A stretch of DNA of 64,000 nucleotides from Panopea generosa (Eukaryota; Mollusca; Bivalvia; Adapedonta; Hiatellidae): assembly GCA_029582155.1 (NCBI GenBank), contig CM055901.1:38678616-38742615 (forward strand). Direction: 5' to 3'. The notes beneath the pieces were generated by a model. The model saw only the letters and a program-made list of their open reading frames with translations. It was not told where the DNA came from and ran no database searches. The translations under genes and the position numbers were made by a program. Each line of letters starts with the position of its first letter. Position 1 is the stretch's first letter. Below, piece after piece: positions 24,527 to 35,631 of this stretch.

Positions 24527-24815
24527 AATTGACCAATTAAACGAAACTTACGTTGATGTTTGATGTTAATTTTGTTAGTCCTAATCTACCAAGAATCACA
24601 GGAGTGAGCGTGGTCACGTTCAAGAGAATATCAGACCAGAAAGAGATGGGACCATAATTCATAGGCAGTAAGAATCACTGGGTGGGTAATTGGGTGGGCC
24701 TGTGATTCTTGGTAGATTAGGACTAACAAAATTAACATCAACCATCAACGTAAGTTTGTTTCGTTTAATTTGTCAATTTTGTTATCCTAATCTACCAACC
24801 AGAATCCCAGGAGTT
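24527..24815. repeat. Inverted plus direct repeats at the end of the DIRS-like element
   Basis: The arms 24527-24602 and 24699-24778 are reverse complements over about 75 bp (landmarks AACTTACGTTGATG and TTAGTCCTAATCTACC). A diverged direct copy of the inner half of the left arm follows at 24770-24815. The loop (24603-24698) is unrelated sequence. Confidence 0.85.
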
Positions 24816-27800
24816 TTTAGAGTCCATGATTCATGGTCGTAAATTCTAATGATCAAATCATTATAAAGCAAATTTGAAATAAATAATCAATGTCAGATAT
24901 TTATTTAACTATATTCCTTTAATAAACAATCCATACATACAAGTATAATAACCTAGTAACAATCTAGATATGATAGATCAAAATATGAGACAATACATAT
25001 GTGTAAAACTGACTAGAATTTTTAAAAACATATATGAACAACTAAACATTTTCATATTTTAAAATATACAAAATGAGAAACAAACAATACGTGTTTATTC
25101 TGAAATTTGGCACAATGTCTTTTGAAATTTGGCACCTTTCTTATTATTTTTCTTGTTTTGTACATTCATTAATGAGTATTTGTGTCCATAGTTAAAATAG
25201 TTTTACTAAATGCACTATTGTTTGACACTTTCCTCTTGTAGAATTTTTGGAAAACACAATCTGTTTTCCAACCAGTAGTCCTCAACACTGTGTCAATTGG
25301 TACCTTTCCAGTCACTGCACTAGTTGACACCCCACTGGTACTTTGTGCACTGAAAATAGTCATGTCTATACCAGAATTTTTCAAAACTGCTTTAATCCAT
25401 TTTGAGATAGTAGAGATACTAACTCCCTTATGCGGTTTTTGGGAACTAAGAAACACCTTTGAAACATTATTTCTTAAAGTGTGCATTCTGTTTAAATATT
25501 CTTGAAATAACACGACCACACACAAATCTGTATTAAAAGGATATGCCTCAATGTAGATCTCTTCTAATTGATGGCCAGCCCTTGTTTGCTTTAGCAAATC
25601 CCCAAATCTAATTTTGATGTACCTTTCATTTATGTCAACATTTCTTATATCAATATAACACAGGGACTGACTTCTCTGTCCTGTAGTCAGTGCCAATAAC
25701 ATTGTTAACTTCATGTTTAATTGAAGTAATGATAGAGTAGTGTTTGGCTTCAGTGAACCTTAATAATGTAATACAACACTAACATCCCAAGTACAGTTGT
25801 ATTTTGGTAATGATGGTTTTAATTGAAAAATTCCTTTGTTTAATCAATATATGTGTCCCTATATGTATATTACTTAAAACATGCACAAAACTAGATACAG
25901 CAGATTTGGCTGTATTAATGACACTGTAACCCAGTCCTCTGTTATACAACTCAGTTAAGAACTGCACCACGTCCTTCACAGGTGGAGAAAATTTATTAAC
26001 TTTTTGTTCACCACAAAACAACAACCGTTTCGAGATATATGTCCCATATTGCTTTTGCGTGGTTGGTCTCCATGAAGAAATGATGATATCAGCAGCTTCT
26101 GATGAAAGGCCTTGATGACACATTCTTCCCTGAGATTTTGAAAACACATAATTGCAGTTTTTCCAATGGGTGATGTTGAAGTGTTTTCGGATGTGTCAAG
26201 ATTTGATTTCCCCTCGGTAATATGAATGGTAGAGCAATTACCATTTGTAACAACCGTGGAAACCATGGTTGGGTCGTAAAGAGTGGAGCAATCAATACTG
26301 CCCCCGCTTTGTCCTCCTTGATTTTTTGAAGTACTGCTCCCAGCACACTAAAAGGCGGAAACATATAAGCATTAAAATCATTCCAATTCAGCAAAAAACG
26401 CATTTATAGCAATTGATGCAGGGTCAGGTAAGTATGACTCATATCTCGGCATTCTACTGTTATTCGCAGCCTGCAAACATATCAATGTCACATTGGCCAT
26501 ACCTGTCCATAATAATGCTGAAAATGTCTTTGTCTAATGTCCATTCCATATCTGGATTTAGTTTTTGTCTACTCAGTACATCAGCATGAATGTTTAAACG
26601 ACCAGGTATGTGAAAAGCAGTAACATTATATTATGCCCTGCACACCACTCCCATATTTCTCTAGTGAGATCATTTAGGTCACTTTTCCTGCCCCCCATCT
26701 TGGAGATATATTTTAGTGCAGTTGTGTTATCTAAAAAGATTTGAACATGCTCATTTTTACGATTTGAATGGCGAGATATGCAGCCTTTAATTCTAAATAA
26801 CTTATATGATGTTTCTTGTCATCCTCAGACCAAATTCCACTAATGTCCTGCCCATTTGTAACATCTCGGGCCCCATATCCTGTTCTACTACTATCCGATT
26901 CAATTTTCATACTAGGTTTTCCTAAGATAATAGGTTTATAGGTTTTTCGCACATTATTAATCCACCATTTCAAACAATTTTTGCTAGAACTTGACAGTGT
27001 CATTGTATTATTAAAATTTACCCGTGCCTTTTTTAATTCCATATCTTTTTGTATTTCTAATGGTTTATAGTACAAAGGAGCATATAATACCCCAGCTTCA
27101 CTAGCTACTAATTTTCCAATTATTTGAGCAAATTCTCTAATTTTTATTTCTTTTTTCTTTAATATATTAGAACACTGATTAGCAATGTCTTCTGCCTTGC
27201 GTGTGGTTAGTCGTACGGTCATGTCTAAAGAGTACCTCAGATTTCTCGGGATGAGTTGTAAGGCCAATGCTGTCAACCAAGTCTATTGTGTCTTTCACAT
27301 TTTGTCTACAATCGTCAAAAGTGTCACTTTGAAGTAAAGCGTCATCAATATATGCAATGTTGATATGTCCAGCCTTTCGTGATGTTGAGAAAACAGGTTT
27401 CAACAGTTTTGTAAAAACTCTTGGTGCACTACTTAAACCATTTGGTAAGCATGTAAATTGATATAACCTGCCCTTCCATGTAAATCTTAGATATTTTCTA
27501 AATTGCTGTGCAATAGGTATACTGTAATAGGCATCTTTAAGGTCAATTTTTGCAAAGAAACAGTTTGGTTTCACTAAACTCAAGGCTAACTTTAATGTTT
27601 CCATTTTAAAATGTTTCTTCTCTATGTGTTCATTTAGATTACTAAGATTCAAAATTAATCTATGTGACCCATCATGTTTTGGTCTAATAAATATGTTTGA
27701 AATTATTTCTCCCTTGTCATGGACTGTTTCCTCAATAACATCCTTTTCTCTAAATGTAACTAATAATTTGTCAATTACGATATTTTCCTCCTCATTAAAG

Positions 27801-28280
27801 TGTATTTCTTTTCTGGAGCACTGACTGCAAGGGTCAGATTCAAATTCAATATGATACCCTTGACTAACCATTGCCAAAAAAGGGATGCATCGCTTGTAAT
27901 ACTTTTCCAATTTTCAACAAAATTTGCAATCTTTCCAGCCTGAAAAGTGGCTGGAGTATTACAAAGCTTCATAGTACTTAAATCAAATACTATTTCTGGT
28001 GTCCCTGATGTCCTTTCCTGAACTTCTTCTGTGTCGGGTAAGGGGGCTGTGTATGGCCTGCTTTCCATAAAAAAGAGCTCTGCTTTGATGCCTTTCCTTT
28101 GATGCCCAAATCTGCCAAAAGATTTTTCTCTTCTATCCCTTCTGTTATCCTTGTAGGGTTTATAGTTCGATTTCTGTGGCGTCTTAGATTTATATTGCAC
28201 CAAACTGTTGCCCAGTTTCCTACTATCATCAATGTCTTTCAACTGTTTGTTGATGTCGTAATTGGCGACGATTCGTTACA
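24527..28280 (-). mobile_element. DIRS-like tyrosine-recombinase retroelement, broken fossil
   Basis: The coding strand is minus. Parts in order: a basic N-terminal piece (about 28242-27775), a DIRS-type reverse transcriptase (about 27910-27179) with 'IDLKDAYYSIPI', 'YQFTCLPNGLSSAP' and a 'YIDDALL' catalytic box, an RNase H region (about 27276-26731), and a tyrosine recombinase/phage-integrase-like domain (about 26147-25169) with 'TTGQRSQSL' and a C-terminal Tyr region. At the low-coordinate end, 24527-24602 and 24699-24778 are inverted copies, and 24770-24815 repeats part of the same sequence directly. This fits the inverted terminal repeat plus internal complementary region of DIRS elements. 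No matching repeat is seen at the other end, so that end looks truncated. It is broken in several places and lies within the minus-strand LINE, so it is younger than that LINE. Confidence 0.8.
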
Positions 28281-28600
28281 CAGCACTCGATATTTAATTT
28301 GATATTTTGTGTATTGGTTTTATCATTGATGTCAGTTTGTTCGTAATCAAATTTAAAATATAATGAAACAGGACAATGCGCATCCGACAATAGGGGACAC
28401 ATGTCTAACACATTAAGCATATCAACATATGTAAATTAATTTGCAGAACAAATAAAATAATCAATTGTGCTAATGTATCACCTTTCGTTCTACCATTTAA
28501 CACAAATAAATTGTTGAATTGCAAAATGTCAATAAATTTTTATGAAAATGTATGTTTATTTTCCTTCTTATGCTTTGCTATTGTATGTAATTCAACAGCA
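28281..28600 (-). mobile_element. LINE-2nd copy, endonuclease C-terminal part
   Basis: The minus strand reads 'NNLFVLNGRTKGD' (about 28525-28480), then in another frame 'STIDYFICS' and 'CPLLSDAHCPVS' (about 28400-28360), followed by 'FDYEQTDINDKTN'. These are the LNGR, IDY and SDHxP signature positions of an APE endonuclease. At least one frameshift and one stop are present. The N-terminal half of the endonuclease is not recognisable upstream, so the LINE is 5'-truncated or eroded. Confidence 0.75.
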
Positions 28601-28803
28601 GAGTTTTGTTTTTACTGTTAAAATAGTGTACTGGTATACAATTTGTGAAAAATATACATAAAATCATATTACATGATAGTGCAGGCTCGCCTGGATCTAC
28701 ATCAACACTGACTGCAAAAATTGCTTTTGTTTTCTTTATCAAGCTAAGGCTAATTTTACTATTTAAAAATTCAATCATCAATGTCAGGCTACATGATAAG
28801 ATG
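28601..28803. other. Unassigned sequence upstream of the LINE fragment
   Basis: No clear feature is seen. The minus-strand ORF that crosses it has no protein-like motifs. Confidence 0.3.
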
Positions 28804-29171
28804 TCAGACTCGTGATTCATGGGTTTCGGGTTTGATCTCAAGTTCATTATCAATTTTTTGGGCGAAAGCTTTATATGACGTTGCTGTGTTTCTCTGTATT
28901 ATTTCTGTGATACATTCTAAATCATCTAAATTTCCAACAGTAAGGTCATTGCATCTGCAGCATGTATTTTCGTCAGACGAAGGCATCATTATACAGTTTT
29001 CACAGCTGCAAAAATCTTTCACATGTGTGAACGACTGTGTCATTTCACTATTTTTCTTGTTTTCTAATTCATTTAACTCTGCTTCCGTAAATTCTGGTTC
29101 AAAGTTTTATTATTCTTGCGAGTACTTTTGCTGGTGACTATAATTGCATGTTTCTTTATCTGTTGTAGCAT
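28804..29171 (-). pseudogene. Short ORF with P2X7 C-terminal-like cysteine domain
   Basis: The minus strand encodes 'FTEAELNELENKK', then 'CSCENCIMMP', 'ENTCCRC' and 'DDLECITE'. This matches the spacing of the cysteine-rich intracellular domain of P2X7-type proteins (P2RX7_C family: CxCGxC, MPT, E-CC, CIT), a zinc-binding domain also found in many stand-alone invertebrate proteins. A start codon at 29171 opens 'MLQQIKKHAIIVTSK', but a 1 bp frame difference near 29105 separates it from the cysteine part. The usual 'HPGF' after CIT is missing, and the frame runs on into unrelated text to a stop near 28804. It could be a decayed host gene copy or a fragment of a mobile element that carries this domain. 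Identification is from motif memory. Confidence 0.45.
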
Positions 29172-29188
29172 ATAAATTAATTTCCTTT

Positions 29189-29245
29189 TAAACCGGAAGT
29201 GCAGTTGTGACATCACGCAGGTGTCCAATATGGCGACTTCCACCA
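29189..29245. promoter_or_regulatory. Possible promoter: ETS, CRE-like and YY1-like sites
   Basis: Within 50 bp lie ACCGGAAGT (ETS-type site), TGACATCA (CRE-like) and CCAATATGGCGAC (YY1/CCAAT-like). They lie immediately upstream of the minus-strand ORF at 28804-29171. The clustering resembles a TATA-less animal promoter. This is pattern-based only. Confidence 0.3.
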
Positions 29246-29394
29246 TAAAGTCGATGTGCGAAAATGACCGTTACAAAACGAGCTGATATATCTTTATGGA
29301 CATGAATTTATGCATATTGATACTATTAATAGAAAGCTGAACTCATAGCTATTCATATTATCCTGTTTTATATACCTGGTTGCGTTCCCCTTTA

Positions 29395-29880
29395 AACTTC
29401 CCTACTATTGGTAATGGTTTATTCGAAATTGACATCCTTTTGCCCAGCAGATGACACAATATGCAAACAAACAATCGGATTATGAATCAAATTAGCTTGA
29501 CTAAGTCCCAAGAATAAATTTACTTATTGCCCAAAATGGACAGCTTAGATTAAAATTAAATATATAATCATTTTACGAGTTGAGATGTTGCGGTAAGTTA
29601 TGATCAGGAAACTGAACTGAGCGGGCTGAACGTTGAGCGAATGCTGAACGAACGCAGCAAATGCTAAACGGAGTATTAATTAAAGATAGATTAGAACACA
29701 CAGATATGCAGTTTGCATCGCTCATGAGCAAATGTATGCGTTTGTGAGTGCATTGAATTAACCGCACTTAAATGAGTGAACTCAAACGGAGCACTAACTG
29801 AGCGCGAAAGGAGTGCAAATTGAATGCAAATGGAGCGCATCCGGAGTGCAATAAGGGGTACTTAAGCGGTTTAGAGTGTG
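29395..29880 (+). mobile_element. TE-C right-end copy, 5'-truncated
   Basis: It matches 9057-9489 of the full TE-C: 'ACAAACAATCGGATTATGAAT', the GAGTTGAGATGTTGCG phrase, the GGAGCGCAAA-type subterminal motifs and a decayed terminus GGGGTACTTAAGCGGTTTAG. Sequence identity is moderate, so this is an older insertion than the full copy. Confidence 0.75.
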
Positions 29881-29887
29881 TATGTGT

Positions 29888-30320
29888 TGATACAAGAATT
29901 AAGATCCATTTACAAGAACTGGTATATTACTATATGATTTGACGGTAGTGCATATATCGCATATGTTAAACATTGGTATACTACTATATAAACAGAGCTT
30001 ACACTATATTTCAAATTCTTGCTGGAATTATTTCGGGTAATGTTAAATTAGTATTTCTTGATATGCTTGACCAACTTATATTGTTCTATTCATGCAGTTG
30101 TAATATTTAGGGTTATTATACATACCTGGTGTGCCTTCAGTTAGGTATTGGCACACCTATCAGGTTATTTGTCAGCAATGGTTAATGAATTTATAAAGCA
30201 ATTATAAAGTTTGAATAACAAATGTAACTAAATGCTAAATTGAATAATATTAAAGCAAAATAAGCCATCCATTCAATTTGTTGTTTTCAAAAAAACACTG
30301 TTGATACTTGAATAATCACA
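29888..30320 (+). repeat. Dispersed repeat R1, right copy
   Basis: It is the counterpart of 1-440 in the same orientation (see that entry). Shared text includes 'TATTTCTTGATATGCTTGACCAA' in shortened form and 'TAATGAATTTATAAAGCA'. Confidence 0.6.
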
Positions 30321-31150
30321 TTAGGAGTTATGGCCCTTGAAACATAAAAAATGCACTATTTGATCTTGAGTGCACTTTAACACCTGCATTCTAATTTGAT
30401 CCTCACCAACATACACAGTAGTTATATAACCATATCTCAGACAATTTCTTGAACTTGCCAAATCAGATAATTAATGTCAGAGTTATGGCCCTTGAAACAT
30501 GCACTATTTGACCTTGTGTGCACTCTAGCATGTGCATTTTTAGCTCAACTATTTGGTGAAAAAAAAGCTATTCTTCTCACCTGGGCATCGGTGTCGGTGT
30601 CACACCTTGGTTTGATAAAAACTTCACACAGTCATCAAACCTAATAAAATAATAAAGTTAGATAACTTTTGCATGTATATAATGCAAGTTATTGCTCTTG
30701 TTTGACTTAGAAATTCTAGTTAAAGCTTTGCGTGCAAGTACCATCAAGTCATCAAGTAACCATTTAATGTATTTGCTTGAAATTTCACACAAGACTTCCT
30801 AATCATCACACCTACTACAATAACAAAGTGAGGTAATTCTCATGATTATAATGAAAATTATGGCCCTTCATTTACTTAGAAGTTTTGGTTAAATTTTGCG
30901 TGCAAGTACCATCAAATACATGTCACAACAACCAGTCAATGTATTTGATTGAAACTTTATATATGACTTTATAGTCATGAAACCAACTAAATTAATAAAG
31001 TGGGATAACTCTTGCCAGATTTTTTTACAAATTATGGCCTTTGTTTGACCTAGAAATTCTATAACTCTGCAGTCACTGCATGTATTGGATTGAAGTGTCA
31101 TACAAGGTATTGCAGTTATAAGACATACTTCAAGTAAGTAAGTTAGATAA
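30321..31150 (+). repeat. Hairpin-ended repeat bodies with internal units
   Basis: It contains 'GTTATGGCCCTTGAAACAT' twice (30340s and 30480s). A TTTTTAGCTCAAC start at about 30538, with a poor hairpin and 'GGCATCGGTGTCGGTGTC', is followed by about three imperfect units of roughly 190 bp sharing 'GCGTGCAAGTACCATCAA'. These are typical bodies of non-coding bivalve repeats; no ORF is supported. Confidence 0.5.
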
Positions 31151-31330
31151 CTCTTGATTGCTTGGTTTTGTCATCCGTCTCAATCAAATTTGTACTTTTG
31201 TGACAAATATTTAGAGATGAAACTGCCAATAAAACTGTATCAAGGAGTGGTTAGGTTAACTAATTGCCTGTTAGCCCTCAGTGACATAAAATGCGTTAAA
31301 AATATTCAGTCAATATTTAATTAATTCCAG

Positions 31331-31403
31331 ACTTACTCTATGTTGGAGGCCCAGTACAGAGCAGTGATGAAGAAGCTGCAGTTCCAGACATGTGAAATTC
31401 CTG
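31331..31403 (+). CDS. Host gene exon B (24 codons plus one base)
   Basis: The acceptor is TTAATTCCAG (ends 31330) and the donor is the very strong CTG|GTAAGT at 31404. In phase 0, the phase left by exon A, it is fully open and reads TYSMLEAQYRAVMKKLQF…, ending with one base of a split codon (phase 1). That base completes a Val codon with exon C, so exons B and C encode 49 codons. The 'YRAVMKKLQF' stretch looks like an amphipathic helix. It reminds me of the segment just before the ubiquitin-conjugating core in BIRC6-type giant E2 proteins, but that is only a memory lead. The last 23 bases and the donor have been amplified into the array that follows. Confidence 0.7.
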
Positions 31404-34400
31404 GTAAGTGTGCTTACTGAGATTTGTAGCAAGTGATTGTTTATGTGATGTTGAATTGTTTGTCATGTTTCCAGATATGTGATATTCCTGGTAAGTGTGC
31501 TTACTGAGGATTTGTAGCAAGTGATTGTTTATGTGATGGTGAATTGTTTGTCATGGTTCCAGATATGTGATATTCCTGGTAAGTGTGCTTACTGAGATTT
31601 GTAGCAAGTGATTGTTTATGTGATGATGCATTGTTTGTCATGGTTCAAGGTATGTGATATTCCTGGTAAGTGTGCATAATGAGATTCGTAGCAAGTGTTT
31701 GTTTATGTGATGGTGCATTGTTTGGTCATGGTTCCAGACATGTGATATTACTGGTAAGTGTGCATACTGAGATTTGTAGCAAGTGTTTATGTGATGGTGC
31801 ATTGTTTGTCATGGTTCCAGATATGTGATATTCCTGGTAAGTGTGCTTACTAACATTTGTAGCAAGGGATTGTTTATGTGATGGTGCATTGTTTGTCATG
31901 GTTCCAGATATGTGATATTCCTGGTAAGTGTGCATACTGAAATTTGTAACACGTGATTGTTTATGTGATGGTGCATTGTTTGTCATGGTTCCAGACATGT
32001 GATATTCCTGGTGTGCATACTGAGATTTGTAGCTAGTGTTTGTTTATGTGATGGTGCATTGTTTGTCATGGTTCAAGGTATGTGATATTCCTGGTAAGTG
32101 TGCATACTGAGATTCGTAGCAAGTGTTTGTTTATGTGATGGTGCATTGTTTGGTCATGGTTCCAGACATGTGATATTCCTGGTAAGTGTGCATACTGAGA
32201 TTTGTAGCAAGTGTTTATGTGATGGTGCATTGTTTGTCATGGTTCCAGATATGTGATATTCCTGGTAAGTGTGCTTACTAAGATTTGTAGCAAGGGATTG
32301 TTTATGTGATGGTGCATTGTTTGTCATGGTTCCAGATATGTGATATTCCTGGTAAGTGTGCTTACTGAAATTTGTAACAAGTGATTGTTTATGTGATGGT
32401 GCATTGTTTGTCATGGTTCCAGACATGTGATATTCCTGGTAAGTTTGCTTACTGAGATTTGTAGCAAGTGATTGTTTATGTGATGGTGCATTGTTTGTCA
32501 TGGTTCCAGATAATGTGATATTCCTGGTAAGTGTGCATACTGAGATTTGTAGCAAGTGTTTATGTGATGGTGCATTGTTTGTCATGGTTCCAGATATGTG
32601 ATATTCCTGGTAAGTTTGCATACTGAGATTTGTAGCAAGTGTTTATGTGATGGTGCATTGTTTGTCATGGTTCCAGACATGTGATATTCCTGGTAAGTGT
32701 GCATACTGAGATTTGTAGCAAGTGTTTATGTGATGATGCATTGTTTGTCATGGTTCCAGATGTGATATTCCTGGTAAGTGTGCATACTGAGATTTGTAGC
32801 AAGTGTTTATGTGATGGTGCATTGTTTGTCATGGTTCCAGACATGTGATATTCCTGGTAAGTGTGCATAATGAGATTTGTAGCAAGTGTTTGTTTATGTG
32901 ATGGTGCATTGTTTGTCATGGTTCCAGATATGTGATATTCCTGGTAAGTGTGCATACTGAGATTTGTAACAAGTGTTTGTTTATGTGATGGTGCATTGTT
33001 TGTCATTGTTCCAGACATGTGATATTCCTGGTAAGTGTGCATACTGAGATTTGTAGCAAGTGTTTATGTGATGGTGCATTGTTTGTCATGGTTCCAGATA
33101 TGTGATATTCCTGGTAAGTGTGCATACTGAGATTTGTAGAAGGTGTTTATGTGATGGTGCATTGTTTGTCATGGTTCCAGATAATGTGATATTCCTGGTA
33201 AGTGTGCATACTGAGATTTGTAGCGAGTGTTTATGTGATGGTGCATTGTTTGTCATGGTTCCAGATATGTGATATTCCTGGTAAGTGTGCTTACTGAGAT
33301 TTGTAGCAAGTGTTTGGTTATGTGATGGTGCATTGTTTGTCATGGTTCCAGATATGTGATATTCCTTGTAAGTGTGCATATTGAGATTTGTAGCAAGTGT
33401 TTATGTGATGGTGCATTGTTTGTAATGGTTCAAGGCATGTGCTATTCCTTGTAAGTGTGCATACTGAGATTTGTAGCAAGTGTTTATGTGATGGTGCATT
33501 GTTTGTCATGGTTCCAGACATGTGATATTCCTGGTAATTGTGCAAACTGAGATTTGTAGCAAGCGTTTATATGATGGTGCATTGTTTATCATGGTTCCAG
33601 ATATGTGATATTCCTGGTAAGTGTGCATACTGAGATTTGTAGCAAGTGTTTATGTGATGGTGCATTGTTTGTCATGGTTCCAAATATGTGATATTCCTGG
33701 TAAGTGTGCATACTGAGATTTGAAGCAAGTGTTTATGTGATGGTGCATTGTTTGTCATGGTTACAGATATGTGATATTCCTGGTAAGTTTGCATACTGAG
33801 ATTTGTAACACATGTTTGTTGATTTGATGGTGCATTGTTTGTCATGGTTCCAGATAATGTTATATTCCTGGTAAGTGTGCATACTGAGATTTGTAGAAAG
33901 TGTCTATGTGATGGTGCATTGTTTGTCATGGTTCCAGATATGTGATATTCCTGGTAAGTTTGCATACTGAGATTTGTAACACATGTTTGTTGATTTGATG
34001 GTGCATTGTTTGTCATGGTTCCAGATAATGTTATATTCCTGGTAAGTGTGCATACTGAGATTTGTAGAAAGTGTTTATGTGATGGTGCATTGTTTTTCAT
34101 GGTTCCAGATATGTGATATTCCTGGTAAGTGTGCATACTGAGATTTGTAGCAAGTGTTTATGTGATGGTGCATTGTTTGTCATGGTTCCAGATATGTGAT
34201 ATTCCTGGTAAGTGTGCATACTGAGATTTGTAGCAAGTGTTTATGTGATGGTGCATTGTTTGTCATGGTTCCAGATATGTGATATTCCTGGTAAGTGTGC
34301 ATACTTAGATTTGTAACACTGTGTTTGGTTATGTGATGGTGCATTGTTTGTCATGGTTCCAGATGTGATATTCCTGGTAAGTGTGCATACTGAGATTTGT

Positions 34401-34580
34401 AGCAAGTGTTTATGTGATGGTGCATTGTTTGTCATGGTTCCAGACATGTGATATTCCTGGTAAGTGTGCATACTGAGATTTGTAGCAAGTGTTTATGTGA
34501 TGGTGCATTGTTTGTCATGGTTCCAGACATGTGATATTCCTAATAAGTGTGCATACTGAGATTTGTAACAAGTGTTTGTT
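31381..34580 (+). repeat. 83-87 bp minisatellite built from an exon end and splice donor, about 37 copies
   Basis: Each unit runs from GTTCCAGACATGTGATATTC through CTG and GTAAGTGTGC, then ACTGAGATTTGTAGCAAG, to a GTGCATTGTTTGTCATG end. The first unit is the true exon/intron boundary (31381-31403 exonic), with GAAATTCC where most copies read GATATTCC. Length varies by a 4 bp block (TGTTTATG versus TGTTTGTTTATG). Nearly every copy keeps CTGGTAAGT and an upstream TTCCAG, so it offers a donor and an AG acceptor 16 bases apart. Minus-strand ORFs here (TNNAPSHK repeats) are by-products of units whose length is 87 bp. Confidence 0.95.
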
Positions 34581-34675
34581 TAAGTGAATTATGGCGGATA
34601 ATACCCACCATATCTCGAATCATTGATGCATGCTAATTATTGTCTTGTTGATACTGTTTAACATTCAGCTTAAAG

Positions 34676-35631
34676 GTAGTTATAACCATTTGTGTCAAGA
34701 AATAGTTGCTTGATTGTAGGTTAGACCGTTGGTGTAAAGAAATAGTTGCTTGATTGTAGGTAAGACCATTGATGTAAAGAAATAGTTGCTGGATTGTAGG
34801 TTAAACCATTGGTGTAAAGAAATAGTTGCTTGATTGTAGGTTAGACCATTGGTGTAAAGAAATAGTTGCTTGATTGTAGGTTAGACCATTGGTGAAAAGA
34901 AATAGTTGCTTGATTGTAGGTTAGACCATTGGTGTAAAGAAATAGTTGCTTGATTGTAGGTTAGACCATTGGTGTAAAGAAATAGTTGCTTGATTGTAGG
35001 TTAGACCATTGGTGTAAAGAAATAGTTGCTGGATTGTAGGTTAGACCATTGGTGTAAAGAAATAGTTGCTTGATTGTAGGTTAGACTGTTTATAACCATT
35101 TGTGTGAAGAAATAGTTGCTGGATTGTAGGTTAGACCATTTATAACCATTGGTGTAAAGAAATAGTTGCTGGATTGTAGGTTAGACCATTTATAACCATT
35201 GGTGTAAAGAAATAGTTGCTGGATTGTAGGTTAGACCATTAATAACCATTTGTGTCAAGAAATAGTTGTTTGATTGTAGGTTAGACCATTAATAACCATT
35301 TGTGTCAAGAAATATTTGCTTGATTGTAGGTTAGACCATTTATAACCATTTGTGTCAAGAAATAGTTGCTTGATTGTAGGTTAGACCATTTATAACCATT
35401 GGTGTAAAGAAATAGTAGCTTGATTGTAGGTTAGACCATTAATAACCATTTGTGTCAAGAAATAGTTGTTTGATTGTAGGTTAGACCATTTATAACCATT
35501 TGTGTCAAGAAATAGTTGCTGGATTGTAGGTTAGACCATTTATAACCATTTGTGTCAAGAAATAGTTGCTTGATTGTAGGTTAGACCATTTATAACCATT
35601 TGTGTAAAGAAATAGTTGCTTGATTGTAGCT
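34676..35631. repeat. 40 bp and 50 bp minisatellite
   Basis: The core is AAGAAATAGTTGCTTGATTG with TAGGTTAGACCATT. The first half (34676-35090) uses a 40 bp unit. The second half uses a 50 bp unit formed by adding TATAACCATT or AATAACCATT. The array ends exactly where the truncated LINE begins (TTGATTGTAG|CTCC). About 20 units in all. Confidence 0.95.

Noticed and set aside
32154-34471. Minus-strand ORFs with TNNAPSHK repeats
   Set aside because: They run antisense through the donor-derived minisatellite and stay open only where units are 87 bp; frames break at 83 bp units.
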